Positions 1 to 14,595 of a DNA stretch of 64,000 nucleotides are shown here, piece after piece. The DNA is taken from assembly GCF_041381155.1 (NCBI RefSeq), contig NC_091143.1:24641695-24705694 (forward strand). The letters are read 5' to 3'. Position numbers and translations under genes: made by a program. Numbering within the stretch: position 1 is the stretch's first letter; the number at the start of each line of letters is the position of its first letter. The stretch comes from Argopecten irradians. Lineage: Eukaryota; Mollusca; Bivalvia; Pectinida; Pectinidae. The notes beneath the pieces were generated by a model. It ran no database searches, had not been told where the DNA came from, and was given only the letters and a program-made list of their open reading frames with translations.

Positions 1-429
1 GTGACATTTACATTGAATATATTTGATATGATCAATTCATCTACTATCACCAGAAAAGAAATAAACCAAGATGTTTATGCGTGGTAACTTCAGCAAATAC
101 AGTAGTGTGCATAAGAGGTACATATGTAGGAGTGGATATTGGCAGCAAATTTCGACTTATTAAAACAGTTTCTGTTTTGGCAGGGTTAAAATTTACCATT
201 CGTGGGATAAATTATTTGAAATCCGTTCAGCATCCGTTCTTGGGGAATTAATAACAATTAATAACAATGTACAATGAAGTGTCGTCTGCAAATAATTTGA
301 TAATAACATTTATGTCTTTAACAATGTCAATCATAAAAAATACGAACACATGGAGCCCAAGGATAGAACCCTAAAGAAGATGTAACTCACTTAGGTATAC
401 TGATGTAGAGTTTCTCTTCATTATTTTGA
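1..429. other. AT-rich stretch, no gene seen
   Basis: I see no coding exon, RNA gene or clear repeat here. The minisatellite that follows begins near position 430. Confidence 0.5.
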
Positions 430-1425
430 AATAGGTTTTATCCAATTAAATCGTGAGTCATAGTGACAAAGCGTTTGTCCATCAGTGAAATCATGAGGCA
501 TAGTGACAAAGCGTTTGTCCATCAGTGAACTCATGAGGCATAGTGACAAAGCGTTTGTCCATCAGTGAAATCATGAGGCATAGTGACAAAGCGTTTGTCA
601 TCAGTGAAATCATGAGGCATAGTGACAAAGCGTATGTCCTACAATTAAATCATGAGGCATAATGACAAAGTTTATGTCCTTAAATTAAATAGGCATGGTA
701 ACAAAGCCTTTGTCGTTCAATAAAATTATTGAGGCATAGTGACAATGCGTTTGTCCTTCAATTAAATCATGAGGCATATTGACAAAGCGTATGTCCCTCA
801 ATTAAATCATGCGGTCCCTCAATTAAATCATGCGGTATAGTGACAAAGCTTTTGTCCTTCAATTAAATCATGAAGCATAGTGTCAAAGCGTATGTCCTCC
901 AATTCAATAATAATGCATAGTGACAAAGCGTATATCTTCCAATTAAATCATGAGACAAATTGACAAAGCGTTTGTCCTTCAATTAAATCATGCGGCATAG
1001 TGACAAAGCGTTTTTCCTCCAATTAAATCATGAGGATTAGTGACAAAGTGTATGTCAAATCATGAGGCATAGTGAAAATGCGTTTATCCTTCAATTAAAT
1101 CATGAGGCATAACAACAAAGCGAATGTCCTTCAATTAAATAGGCATAGTGCCAAAATGTATATCCTCCAAAAAAACCATGAGACATAGTGACTGCGTTTG
1201 TCGTTCAATTAAATTATGAGGCATAGTGGCAACGCGTTTGTTCTTCAATTAAACCATGAGGTATAGTGACAAAGCGTTTACCCGCCAATTAAATCATGTG
1301 GCATAGTGCCAAGCGTTTGTCCTTCAATTAAATCATGAGGCATATTGACAAAGCGCAGGTACTCCAATTAAATCATGAGGCATAGTGACAAAGCGTATGT
1401 CCTCCAATTAAACCATAATTACCGT
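430..1425. repeat. Minisatellite, period about 42 bp
   Basis: More than 20 diverged tandem copies of a unit built around AGGCATAGTGACAAAGCG, followed by TTTGTCCTTCAATTAAATCATG. Copies near 450-640 are the most alike. Later ones vary by substitutions and small deletions, which suggests an old array that is partly homogenised at its left end. No ORF spans it. Confidence 0.95.
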
Positions 1426-3004
1426 TGTCCTGTCTAATTATGTACCCCCCAAACAAAAGTTGGGGGGACATATTGTTTTTGCTCCGTGTTTTCTTCTTCA
1501 TATTGTTATTTTTATTATTTTTTCTTCCACTTTCTTCCGCCAGGCGGGTTTCTGCAGCTTTTCTCAGAAACTACTTGGACGATTATCACGAAACTTCGCA
1601 TACATACTCATTTGGGTGTGGGATTGTGCATAAAGGTTTTTTCCCCAACCAGAAGTCCAAGATGACCGCCAGAGCCCATTTCCGGTTTTGAGATTTTGGA
1701 GTTGGAATTTCGATGAAAATTTGATATAGTGGTTATTTGGGACACCGAATAACATGGCAGCATTTTCGAAAAGTTCAGTTGCCATGATAACGAAATATAA
1801 GCCTCTGATTGGTACATGAGTTTTGAGGTATGCTTATCAACATGGAATCAGTTTTGAAAAGCTGTGCTGTCATGGTTACCTAATGGAGGCATCTGATTGG
1901 TTGAAATTTAGATTTAATCTGAACACAATGGTTATGAGGTATGATGAACAACATGACATCATCTTTGAATAGCTGTGTTGCTAAGCTCTTTTACCATCGT
2001 AACGAAGGATCCTCAATACTTACTTTATAAGTCATTACAAATTTTACGTTGTATCTTTATGTCTTCATTTTGCAAGCTTGCTGCTTGTCATTGCCATAAA
2101 ATCTTATTTGTTCATATATCACACAATCTGATCTTTGTGATCATTTCCTACTGCACAGTTCGTTTGGGGGACATCTGTAATGGTCCTCCATTACAATAAT
2201 TACTTGTTTATATAAAAATGTACGATGTATATATTGTTTTACTGAAACTTCATAACCGCTATAAAATGAAAGATCCATATCCAGTCTGTTGACAAATCTC
2301 GTCAACAATGCCACGGACATCGGACATCCGACTTGGTTTGGCTGTTATTCTATTCATTAATTATATATCCCACGATCTATAAAATGGTCTTGGTATAACA
2401 ACATTCCCTGTCAGCCAGCTCTACTGCGGAATGGTACACAACATGTCTCTGAATCGATCTATGGTTGGTGTTTGTTCCGGTAGGCGGTTGTGGTCGATAG
2501 ACCGTAACCAGTGACGTACGTGGAAGGCGCATTAGGACGCGGGCTGATCAGTACAATGATAGTCTTACTGATTTACAGCAGCAACATGCCAGTAATAGTG
2601 AAGAATAAAAACCTCTTATATCATTGACATGATTATGAAAATAAAAACTCTCGGGAAATCGCCATTGGTGTGTCGTGCATGTAACAAACCGTGTTCTATA
2701 TAAGGTATAGATATAGTGAACAGGTTATGCATGAACTAGATATATGTATGATCGTACTTGAAATGACCAGGGGCATAACTGAACGAAGGACATTCTTTTG
2801 GGAAATACTTTTTAATGGCGTATGTTGTTTCTAGAAAGATATGTATATATATATAATTATATTATATGTAAAAGTGCGTAATGAATCAAAAAATGAATGA
2901 CTTGAAAATGGCAAACATTCGTGGCAATCACTATTACAACATAAACATGTCAATCTAGATATAAAGGTGTCTCTTAAGGATGTACTCCTCTGAGAAGTCA
3001 ACAT
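1426..3004. other. No gene recognised
   Basis: Short ORFs only, without splice-consistent coding character. I see no known repeat boundaries apart from the dispersed repeat that starts near 3005. Confidence 0.4.
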
Positions 3005-3400
3005 TTTCTTGTATTAAACTTTTTGTCTCATATAGATTTTTTGAAATAGGAGTTCATGCCATAAAAGAAAATGAAAAAAAAAATCCATATTTTCGTGTGC
3101 TCGTTTTTGAGCTATTGTCACTCAAAGATAGCTAGCTGACAAAATATTGGATTTTATGGGAATTTTGCCGTTTTGGTCATATACACAAGAAATTAAAGCC
3201 ATAATGTCTTAATGAAGTGTTTGATATGAATGGGTGTTTGTTGAATTTATTTTCCAATATTCTCTTTAAAAATATACCAGTTTTGACTAATAAGACTAAT
3301 ATTTTTCTTAGAATAACAACATATGCTACCCTTACCCCTTAATTTTAAGCTACAAAATGCACCATTTTCAGCCATTTTTGCCAAAGCTAACCATTTATAA
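3005..3400 (+). repeat. Dispersed repeat, copy 1 (inverted partner near 47540-47915)
   Basis: About 400 bp match, in reverse complement and with small differences, the segment at 47540-47915. Shared blocks include GCTCGTTTTTGAGCTATTGT, TTTGCCGTTTTGGTCATATA and CCCTTAATTTTAAGC. No coding potential was recognised. The class of element is unknown. Short ORFs in it on both strands are not genes. Confidence 0.75.
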
Positions 3401-6400
3401 AAAAAGTTCTGGTATTGAACTTTTGTTAATATTTTGCATATCAACATGGAAAGGGTTTGTTCTTTCTAAATCAGGCAGAAAAATGCGGGGTCCGTGTGCT
3501 TACTTTTTGCCCCACTTGAATATTTGTTATTTTTCAGTAATTTAGAGTAAAAAATAAAAGTGCTCAAATTACCTTTAAATGTTTCCACACATTAATGCTC
3601 AATATTTAAATTGCCACGAACGCAGTAAAGCTTTACAGCAAAAATTAGCTCGATACAGCTTAAAATACTGGCGCAGTGATGATTTAAGTAAAAACAATTA
3701 CAGTAAAAAATGGTAAAACTGTGGCTCTACTCAAAGCGAAAAAAGACCCAATTTCAAAATGGCCGCCAAATGGGCCATTTCTTAAAAACCCCGTATAAAA
3801 AATCTACTTATAATTGAAATGTAATTTTTTGACAAAATTTGCAACTGGAAACTTACTACAAATATTGATAGATTTTATTTTGAAAATCTCATAACTTCTT
3901 ATATCTTTGTTGAAACGAGACTTCAACAGGGAAACGAGACTTCAACGGGACTGAAACCTCAGAAGAATCCAACGTTAATATCAATAACGACATTTAATTT
4001 CAGACAATTTTATTGACAATGCCAAAGACATAACATATCAGGCATTGACAATATATGTCTTCTATCCAATAGCAATCTACATCAATAACGAAATGCATTG
4101 ATGTGTTCTGCTTAATCCTAATTTAGATTACAATCTGGACTTTTATACACTTGCCCTTTTTAAAACATTTAATCATCATTTATTTTTACATCTCATCCTC
4201 TTTACGTTTGTTGTTCACTTCTATTTTCCTGCATCGTCTTCAAGCTGGTCTGAAACCTAGTAATCTGGTGTAATCGGATAACTATTTTATCTCCTTAACC
4301 TTCTCTTTATGGACCCGTGCTAGTTATTAAGACGCATGCATGTTATCTATGGTTTTATAAGAAAAAAGTGTTGTTTTTTAAACTTTGGAAATAATTTGAA
4401 AACTACATATTGTTACATGGCGTGGCTTTAAGAAAACGGCTCATATCGCTGTTTCAATTGAATAATGATTTATTAACCTGTACGGTTCTAGAGATGTCAC
4501 AGACTAGTTACCATGTTTGTAAGCAATCCAGTGTAATATTAATAAGATACTTCCCTACCTTAATGGTAGGACGGAGAAATCCCAATCCTAGTAGGAAATT
4601 CACGATTGTCTAACCCGAAGTGTGCCGAGGGTTTCACTCTCATGAGGGTAAAAATTCTATGTCCTACTCTAAAAGTCGGGAGTTATCCTTTCTAGCCTGT
4701 AATTTAAAATTGTTCAAAAAATACCAATATGCATTTTTTTTAAAAGCAAGACAAATATTGCATTAAAATGAACATTTATTTTACTTTGTCAAAACCTTTA
4801 TAAAAGTCGTTCCACAAACAAAACTCTAAATCGTTTTGAAATACTTAATCCAAGAAACATTAACGTGTATTGTATCAAATGCATTTTTAAACAATGTTTT
4901 CTTGTGGTAAATATATCAACAAAAATATCAACAAAGTATGTGAAGGCAGATTGAATTCCGACTATGATGATAATTTGGTCAAAGCACGGCACGGACACAA
5001 GGTCAATGGTGATATTTAATGTTTATTTGCATATGATACTTTACAACTTCCGGTTTATCACCCGAATATGCTCTACATGTGCAGGCTATAGTTTATCTTG
5101 CCCTGGTCCTGGATAATACAGAGAAATCTCACGGAAAGGACAGATATCTCTTCCGATGGGGTAGAAAGTACTCTTACCAGCATTTATGATAAACTTCGTC
5201 TGAGTTGAAATTCAGTATCTGTGAACAACACACAGTGACCTTGTTTGTTCGTGATAGTCTAAGGGTAAAACAGAAGCTGTCCCAGTACACGGAAAGACTT
5301 TTATGCAAATTGTATATTAAGCCTCCATTATGTTTAAAAGAATTTTAATATTTAGACATTTAGTGAATTTAATTTATATTTATAAAGGCTATGGGACTTT
5401 TGTTTGTATGTAAAATGGATAATAATTTGTCCTCGTCTGTTCATTATTATTATAAATACTTTGAATAAATATATACTCTCTTGCAAAAGGACATTGGTAG
5501 TTAAGAAGTTGTCATGACTACACAGAATCAACATGCCCTTTGATAAACAAATCTGAAATAGTATTTAAATAGTTTTAGAAGTTTCAATGCCTGACCCGAT
5601 AGCATGCATTTGATAAGGAAGTTATCGTATCTATAATGTTTGTATACACTAACATCGATAGTGCTCGGTTTTGCATCATAATGGAATGTTCATGTTCAAG
5701 TCCAAGTGTTAATGACTTTGCGTCTACTGACAAGTGGGACATTTACAAATAGAATTCATCATCATTACATGACATTCAAAACATTACATAAATGTATACA
5801 GTACTACATTTAAGAGGGTATAGCTAAATTAACAATGATCGTTTTACGTTAGCAAAAGCTTTGATGCATTTTGCTAAATCATTTAACACTTTTATCTAAT
5901 AGTTGTTTCCATTTTTTCTGATATCTGAGTAACATGGACATTTTAAATCTAAATGTAATTTATATTTCACATTAAGTTACACAAAGTACGAATTAGTTTT
6001 CTTACATGACATTGTTAACCAAATGCATGGTAAAGATATTAGTGAAAGAAGCATTTAGAAGATGTTATTATATGTTGAAGACAGTCTTTATTATATATAA
6101 TATGCTATATACACTTTTAATTTGAAAATAATAACTTAAACCTATTCTATACAACTCATAATCGATATTTCAATACATGCGAATTTGTGTTCTAATATTT
6201 CTTAATAACAGGATTTTAGAATACAATTTCTGCAAGTTTCATCCAAAACCTGAATATTTTTAATGATCTTAAAAGTATAAACTTGACAGTCTTGAAGTGT
6301 AATCTCATACATGTACCATAAATCGTCTTCCTATATTAACTCTAATTTCTGAATGAATTTGTAGAATAACTTATATAACGTTTTTAAAAATTCATATTCT

Positions 6401-7985
6401 CCATTTTTTATGTTGGCACATACAATGTTGATGTAATTTTCGATGTCATGGTGCCGTCAATAGAATATTGGCCTATGCAACAGGAATAGAAATGTTCAAT
6501 CCGATTTTCAATAAACTTGGCATATAAAACGTTGATGCAATCTTCGATTTTTATGGTTTATAGAATATTGACGTATTTCGTGTTTATATGAACTTGATAC
6601 CTGGCGGTTTTTTATGGATTGGTGCCATATTATTCTCATTGATGTCCGTACTCCAGAGGATACCAGGAATGGTAAATATGTACACTGAGTATGACTAGGC
6701 ACTTTCATCCCTAGTGTATTCTATACTATTCAGGAATATAGATGTGTGAATGGTGCCTGTATAAAAAGGAGAACGCATGCTTCAGAATAAACTTACAGTA
6801 TCACTGAATATTTTCGTAGGGATGATATTTTCGCGATTTCGCAAGATATCGGTCAAATTGCGAAAATTAATTTTATTCTGCGAAATATTACGAAATGTTT
6901 GAATTATATAGACCACGAAAGCCTGTTGCGAACATTTAAAACCGGGTTGGGTTTTTTTTTTTTTTTTCGTTTTTACATAAAATCGAGAAAATTTTGTCTC
7001 GCGTAAATAACCGGCTATAATGTGTTTCTTATGTTTACCAATTTCTAGGCACAAACAATGTCATGCATGATTGAGTGTCGCCTAGATAAAAATAATGATT
7101 CATGTACAATGTACTTTAAATGGGGGTCGACGAGCACGTTGGAATACTGAGAGTGAGAAAGAAAATGGCGGTCTTCGCATTAACGATTCCTGATTTTTTA
7201 ATATTTTAAATCTAAATTGAAAGCTTTTTGACTTGCATTGTCAGATTTTTGTAAAAAAAATTGACTGAACGAGTTTGATATTTTATAAAGTACATTAAGC
7301 TAACCGTTACTTAATGACTGTAGATAACAGCCGCACTGAGTTGGTAATAAACCTCAAAGAGACTTCATGATAGCCCGGCCTACATAAACAACATTTGTTC
7401 ATTAACGTTAATGAATAATTAAGTGAAACATTCACTGAATAATTCAACATTAGCAAGTTACATTCTAGAATGTATTAACCGAAAACGACAAATGGCTGTC
7501 AAGCATTGCCTGTACACTTGTATTTATATACTATCTTTATCCTAAATCAGATTATCTCCATTTCAGTTCATTAAGTATTAAAATAAATAGCATTTGTAAA
7601 ATGTTTTGACTACGTTCATTCTGGAACGTCGGCATCTCTCACTATATAAGGAAACATCGTCAGCCGTAGACTATTTTATAAATGTATTGGTAAACGCCAG
7701 TGACTCATTAGAGAAAGGATAAGTTTGCATTATGTAAGAATATTGTCCTTTGATTATCTGTTTTTTTCTAAATTATTTTGAATCTTTTTTTCCAAAAGGC
7801 ATTTTGATAAAAATGTAAATAACAATATATTTTCCTTTCGTAGAAGGGCTCTCACACCATGTTCCATATTTTCATTATTTTATTTTTGACGAACTTAAAC
7901 CACTCTCTCTTAACAACTCAGTCATCCACATTTGTTCAAAACAAATAAATAAAATAAATGATGATACAATTATTTACTTAATATA
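3401..7985. other. No gene recognised
   Basis: AT-rich DNA with many stops in all frames. The text around 6800-7020 (GCGAAATATTACGAAATG and a T-run near 6952-6967) looks repeat-like, but I could not place it. Nothing here supports an exon. Confidence 0.4.
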
Positions 7986-8410
7986 GTTTGTTTGTTTGTT
8001 TGTTTGATTAATTAACGTCCTATTACCAGCTATGGTCATGTAAGGACGGCCTCCCATGTATGCATTGTGTTGCTTGTATGTTGTGTGAGGTGCTTGTTTT
8101 GGGAGACTGCAGTATATTCATGTTGTGTCTTCTTTAATAGTAGAACTGCTGCCCTTTTTATAGTGCTATATCACTGAAGAATGCCGCCGAAGACACCAAG
8201 CAACACACCCCACCCAATCACATTATACTGACAACGGGCGAACCAGTCGTCCCACTCCCTGTATGCTGAGCGCTAAGCAGGCGCAGAAACTACCACTTTT
8301 ATAGACTTTGGTGTGTCTCGGCCAGGGGACAGAACCCAGAGCCTTCCTCACAGGGGCGAACGCTCAACTCAAGGCCAAAAGTGAGGCGGTGCCAAGGGAG
8401 GCATTAGGAA
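7986..8410 (-). mobile_element. tRNA-derived SINE, minus strand, with (CAAA)n tail
   Basis: Read on the minus strand, a tRNA-like head near 8390-8320 contains an A-box-like TGGCCTTGAGTTGAGCG and a B-box-like GGTTCTGTCCC. The body ends in AATAGGACGTTAATTAATCA followed by a CAAA repeat, seen on + as the TTTG run at 7987-8005. The same 3' wording (AGGACGTTA, ATCAAACAAA) occurs in the SINEs near 31640 and 60780. The + strand ORF at 8308-8535 lies largely in this element and is not a gene. Confidence 0.7.
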
Positions 8411-11400
8411 AGATAAAGTCAGTTAGAAAGAAGAGAAAAGATAAGATCCTAAATTTAGTCGCCTTTTGCGATCATGCAAAAGGGGCAGCAGGTGTCATTC
8501 TAATTAATATAGTTATTTTTGTCAATTTCTTTTAATGATAACATATTTTGAATCTGAATTAAATAACACTGAATCGCACATTTCTTAAGTAACTTACTAC
8601 ACAAAATCTAATTGTATATACATGTACATAGTAATTCGTCTAAAAAACAACAGAACGCAACCTTGAACAAACTCAATATTTACAGAGATTATATAGATTA
8701 TTTTCTATTTAATCTCTCGGCACTAAATTATATAACACACAACATAGTAGTGTTTTTGTGAAGTGTATACCAACCATTTTTCTCTCTCGAAGATTAAGTA
8801 GGGAATAATCTAATCTAAACTATAACCTGTTGCTTTACTAAATATAAGTTATGTTGCTCTGATATACGACCGTATTCGATACTGACACGCCATTCATTTA
8901 ATATGTTCGGATTTCGTTACATCTTTTCTTCTTATAAGACTCTATCATTGTTCTGGAATAGGGGCGTAGCTTATATCCGCCGGAAGTCGAAATATCTTTT
9001 TAACGATCAAAACGGATGCTGTTTTCTGAAACAAAGTCGGCTTTTATTGTGGATATTTCCATAAATCAATAGAAATCCATCAGTGCGGATGATGTCGATA
9101 TAGAATAATTCGATTGGACAATCATTTGAAAACACTTTAAGGGATTGAGTCTAACATTAATTCACCAAACATTATCAAACCACTATTGAGAAGAAGTGGG
9201 AATCGATTAACAAAAAAAAAACATCCTAGAAAATGTTCAATAGTATTGATGGCCGGACAATCTCTCAACAGAGGCATACTGCGTTTTACGGCGGAACATA
9301 TTCGAGAAAGAAATCGATCTGATTGACTTGTTTGCTTTGCACTTGATTATTGAGGGAACACCTACATCGAGCGATGTATCAATATTAATATAATGTAGAG
9401 AAAATTCAATGTTCATTAAGGGAAATTAAATATACGAAATTTAAAAACAACAATATTAGTTAAGTTATGTTTCTGCTGTCTCTCATTCATTTTACATGCC
9501 ATATGGGTCTTCTTGATAGATGATTCTTTTGTTAATGAATGAATTTGTGCGCACTCAGAACAAACTCAGCAATAGGTCAGTGTTTGTCATAGTAGATCGT
9601 CAATCGAAGTGCTACAGCGATGGCTGAGTAGTTAAGATGTCCCGACATATTAGAAAAATGCTATATCCTGAAAAACTATAATGATTTCTAAGTAAATTTG
9701 GTATATCAGTTGTTTTAAACATGCCTTTTCAACTGGTCATCATTGATGTTACGTCGTTACTGAACGGAAGTCGTAACGTTCTCGGTAGAGGAAGGAAAAA
9801 CGTCACGTAGTTGCGGTAGTAAAATGGTGTTCCTGGCAACGACGTAACAATGTCGACTAACTTCAGTTCATTTAAAAAGTAGGACCCACTTAGCTGTGTC
9901 CAACGTTTATTTGAATTTGCATCAGAAGTTTTTGAATCATTATTTCCCATCTTTTCAATTTCAATTCCCATCTTGACTTCTGTTTAGTTCTATTTCTAAC
10001 ATCACTTTTTCCAACATTCGTCTGACTCTTAATTAAGAAAAAAAATCCGACAGATACTTATAATTGGACTTCAATGATTCTGGCAGTTAATTGGGTATTT
10101 TGAGACACCGAGTCTTATCTGTTCCCATCTACACGTCACTGTATAGTCAACTGATAAAGGAAGGTGGGGGATATTTCGCTATTTCGATATCAAAGAGACA
10201 CATTAAAGAAAATTATTATTATCACATAATTAGCCCGTTAAGTCATGTCATACGGTCATGTCATAAATATCGTAAGACACATGTGTAATAACACTATTAT
10301 GACGTCACATGTAGTTTTTACTTATATTTCTATTAATAAAACTTATGTGATAAATAGAATCTTACACTCGTGACTATGTGACAGGAAATTTATCAAACTC
10401 GTTAAATAATCTGATATATCACTCACCTAAAGGCTCGTGGCATATCAAATTGTTGAACTCGTTTGATGAATTCCATATCACGTAGCCACTCATGTAAGAT
10501 CCTCTATTTATTATTATCATAGCTAGCTCATAAGAATGGCATTAACGACGCCAAGAATAAAGTAAGATATCTGCTCCTTAACCTCAAAGTGGGTAACAAA
10601 CGGTGGGAGAAAGGGGTTTTTGGCTTCTATATAGATATCGCCATCACTATTTATAGCATACTTTAAATGCATTGCGTTTTCCTTTCTCTCACAGCATAGC
10701 ATTTCGACCAGTATCCCACATTTCAAAAAAATCATAAATTTCTTGACGTTATATTATCTCTTTATGAATAATCATTTTTTAGTTTTGAAATTTTTCTCAA
10801 AAAATAACAGGAAAGAGGCTTTACATTTTTTCTTTCGTCCGTATGCAATAAATCAAGATTAAGAAACATGGTCTAGCGACTAAAGCACGTAATCAGCATC
10901 AAGTTGATCCCACAATGACATACGAGTAACATTTCCTGTGTTCGACACTCTAGGTGATTTCATGACCACTTTGATGTGTTGCTTATGTATTACATAATAC
11001 ATTATAAAATAATTTGAAGCTGCCGGAAAACAAGGCACGGATCAATAGGATAATGGAAACTTATTTACTATCTCATCATCTAACACAAACGAAGTAGAGG
11101 CTTGTTCTGTTTTCAGAAAGAAATCAATTGGAAATAGCATCGATTTAACGTAACCATACCGTGGTATGGGTATCAATATGAGAAATTGGCATTGAATACA
11201 ATGCATACTGCTAATTACATCTAGTAGACGGTTATTTTATCTCTTAATATAGTCACACCTCTCTATATAGACCAGTCAATGAAAGGGGAAAATTGTCTTT
11301 ATAGCCAGGTGGTCATTATACACGGATTCAATAGTGTTTATTGTGTATAATTATGTCATTTAGGACCATAGAAAAGTGGCCTTATTAAGCAGGTTGTCTT

Positions 11401-14373
11401 TATACAGAGATGGTCGCTAAAGCAGGTTTTACTTTATTGTCTAATTACACTGATACAGTATACACGTGTATACCATAATTCACAGATAGTATCATCGATT
11501 GATTTCACGAATTCAAGATTTCTTTTATTTCATTGGTTCACTCAGACACATGAAAATGTGTTACATGTGGACATATTTGGAAATATGCATGACAAGATAG
11601 AGTTATAATGTTTCAATAAAGTTCAATGTAGTATAATTCCATTACCTTTCTTTAAAAAATACTAAAATATCCATAGCTTGAATATTGTAGATATTACATA
11701 GACATTCGAGTTTATAAACAGTAGGAATTTTGATATATCATTGAGCATAACGTATTTCTTTAGTTGCTATAATTTCCGCATTTTCACATTAAAAATATAA
11801 TGAAATCCATCACAGATATTCCTACACGGATATTATTGACCTTTCTGAAGAGGTTGTTAAATATACTAACATTTTATTGACCTTTCTTACGAAGTTGTTA
11901 TTTTCACTTTCTTAAGAAGTTTTTTTTACACTAACATTTCAATGACCTTTCTTAAGAGGTTGTTATTTACACTAACAATAATACACATTTCCTTAGATGT
12001 TATTTCACGAATATCTATTAGACCTTTCGTAAGAAGATGTTATTTACACGAATGCTTAAGCTACCTGATGTATTGTAATACATTATATGTTCTTGATATT
12101 GAACATAATAACAGTAACCGTTAAAACAAAAATAATATGAACATCTTTTTCAATGATATTTAGGATGAAATACTTTTTTTTCTAGATATTTTGATTGAAG
12201 AACAACTGATTTTTGCCATTCGTTTTCTTTTAAACTGATAAATTATTAGAAATGTTAGTCATCAATTTTTTTTTTCTGTGACGCGTTGAATTTGCCAAAA
12301 TAAAAAAAACCGCGGAAGTTTCATCTTAAAAATTTAGGGGTTAGGAGCTGTTCTGGTCAAAAATAATGAGTTTACTGTGTGATACTATTAATTTTCTTAA
12401 AGAAAACATTATTTTTGAAAATTTTCATTCTTATCAGACAACCAACTTGCAAAATATTTCTTTATTTTGTCGTCTGTATGCTCAAAACATTGAAATGCCG
12501 GTAAAATTACAATTTATGTCAAATAGATCTCGCTATCTTTGATTCATAATAACTCAAAATCAAGCACACTGTATATTAAATTTTGAACTTTGATATGAAT
12601 AACTTTTTCTAAAAATCTATATTAGAAAAAAAGTTATTCATCCGAAAATTTTTACTTTTCACCAGAGCAAATTCTTCAATGATCCAAATTGTTATTTTTG
12701 TATTTTTCTCTACACTTTGAGATATAATGTTGAAAGTTATTACATACCCAAGGTAAATGGAACAATATAAGAGTTAGTAGTTGATTTGATTAACTATGCG
12801 ATGATTATGCTCTCTATACCATTCAATTCAACGGTAGCAATCATTCAACGTTCTTGAAAAAGTGGCTTATACTGTATATGATTTAACAGACATGACTATA
12901 ACACCACACATTTACAACATTATTGAATTATTAAAGGTCTTTAGGGATAATAAGTGTGATGGCTACATGTATTTTATATCGTAATATTTTACTGTCTTTA
13001 GAATTTTCCCTAAAATTATCATTGACATTTCTATATTCCCGATTTTAAGCAGCAACAAGAACTGGCACTGATGTACTTGTCATTGTCGGACAACCAGGCC
13101 AGTCATGCATTTTACGACTTGAAATTAAAAGCTTTTAGTGAATAATTAATCAGTGTGTATTAGCCTGAGAGTCGTTCATTTAGACCAATAAGCACTAAAA
13201 TATGCATAGATTAATTTGAGAACATGATTTCTATCTTAACCATTGCGTTTAGATGGCATCAAGACTAATAAACACTAAAATATGCATGCATTAAATTGAG
13301 AACTTGAATACAATCTTACCCATGCCGGGTAGCAGTACCAGTACTCCGAATGAACTGGTAGTCGGTTTGAGTTACATTCAGGTATTAGAGTTGATTTGCT
13401 TTGGCACTTGCTGATATAAAATTATTTTCCTGTAATATTTGCAAGAATAAGATATTACTTGATTTGAATTATTTTCCCATTTGGTAGCAGAACTATCTAG
13501 TAGTCTGTTTCTGACGTGAATCATTCTGATCCGAAAAGGTGGACAAGATATTTATTATGATCTGATTTTACTAATCAATTCAATATCAAAATAACCAGGT
13601 TTTCATATTCAATATGAGATTTTACACAAAAGTGTACATAAAAGAATACAATATTTCAAATTCTCAAAAACAAGCATTGCCGGAAAATGCTAATTTTAAG
13701 AAGCGTTCATGCTTTTGAAGAGCTTTCCGTTGAAAATTCTTCATATCCCTACAAAAAGGCCCGCCCCACGATAATTGTACAAATATATTTTTTTTATATT
13801 TTAAAGGGTTTCATGTTTTGATGTTTTGGTTTATCTCTTAAAATGTATCTTAGGTATACCTTTTGAATGTATAAGCCGATTCACACTTTCAAGGGTTAAT
13901 AAATTTTAGTACAACAAGCAGGAACACTTAATTTCTATGGCACGGAAGTTGAAGAACGCCTTGAGAGGAAGATGTAAACCGAGACGATTAATCAAATAGA
14001 GACATGAAAACATAGGACGACAACTGTTTTATTATATGACATTTATATGATGTAGAAACCCTTCATAGACACTATCTCTTCATCGAAAATTGATTATGTT
14101 TACTGCTATAGTACGGAAGTTGAAGAATTCCGAAGAAGAAAACGTAGGCTGAGAATATTTATCAAAAACTGATAACATAAATCAAACGCCGTAAAATAAT
14201 TTTACTTACTATTTTAACAATTATGTCATGTACACTTTCACATTGGCAGGATAACATTGATAAAATTTTATTTGATTGTTTTAGCTCAAAACAATTATTT
14301 TGAAAAAAAAACTGGCTCTAAACCACAATGCGCAATACATATATTTGTGTACCTTATTTGTAACTTGTTTCAG
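8411..14373. other. No gene recognised; repeat fragments
   Basis: This region probably lies upstream of, or in an early intron of, the potassium channel gene, but no T1 N-terminal exon was found. It holds a SINE head fragment near 9617-9655 (GATGGCTGAGTAGTTAAGAT, similar to the SINE head at 31640) and a dispersed repeat near 11250-11435 (GTGGTCATTATACACGGATT and related text, similar in inverted form to 41866-41990). A perfect-looking 45-bp palindrome sits at 12596-12640. Confidence 0.45.
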
Positions 14374-14595
14374 GAGCTGGATTTCTGGGGTCTGACAGAG
14401 TTAGACATAGAGCCATGTTGTTGGGGACATTACAGTAAGTTTAAGGACCACAAGGAGACCCTGGCGGCCCTGGACGATAACTTTACCACGGAGATGGACA
14501 TAGATGCCTGGGGAGATAAACCGTCCAATCTCAACCGCTTCAAAAGGCAGATGTGGCAGTTTATGGAGGAGCCAGGCTCAACACGAGGCGCCAAG
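14374..14595 (+). CDS. K+ channel exon: C-terminal half of T1 domain
   Basis: Acceptor TTGTTTCAG ends at 14373. The exon is 74 codons in phase 0 and runs from ELDFWGL to STRGAK. The donor is AAG|GTTGGC, a weak but usable match. It joins in frame to IFAFISM of the next exon, which is the S1 start expected for Kv channels. Confidence 0.85.

Noticed and set aside
430-1425. CRISPR-like regular repeats
   Set aside because: Units are continuous and diverged with no unique spacers, in an animal genome; it is a minisatellite.
8308-8535. ORF of 75 residues on +
   Set aside because: It lies largely on the reverse strand of a SINE and has no recognisable domain.
12596-12640. 45-bp palindrome as a possible transposon end or regulatory hairpin
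   Set aside because: A single occurrence with no flanking duplication or gene nearby; left as a note only.
8411-14373. N-terminal T1 exon of the K+ channel
   Set aside because: I looked for the expected NVGG...RHPG..F..VL.YYRTG wording and found nothing; it is probably upstream of the window or too diverged to see.
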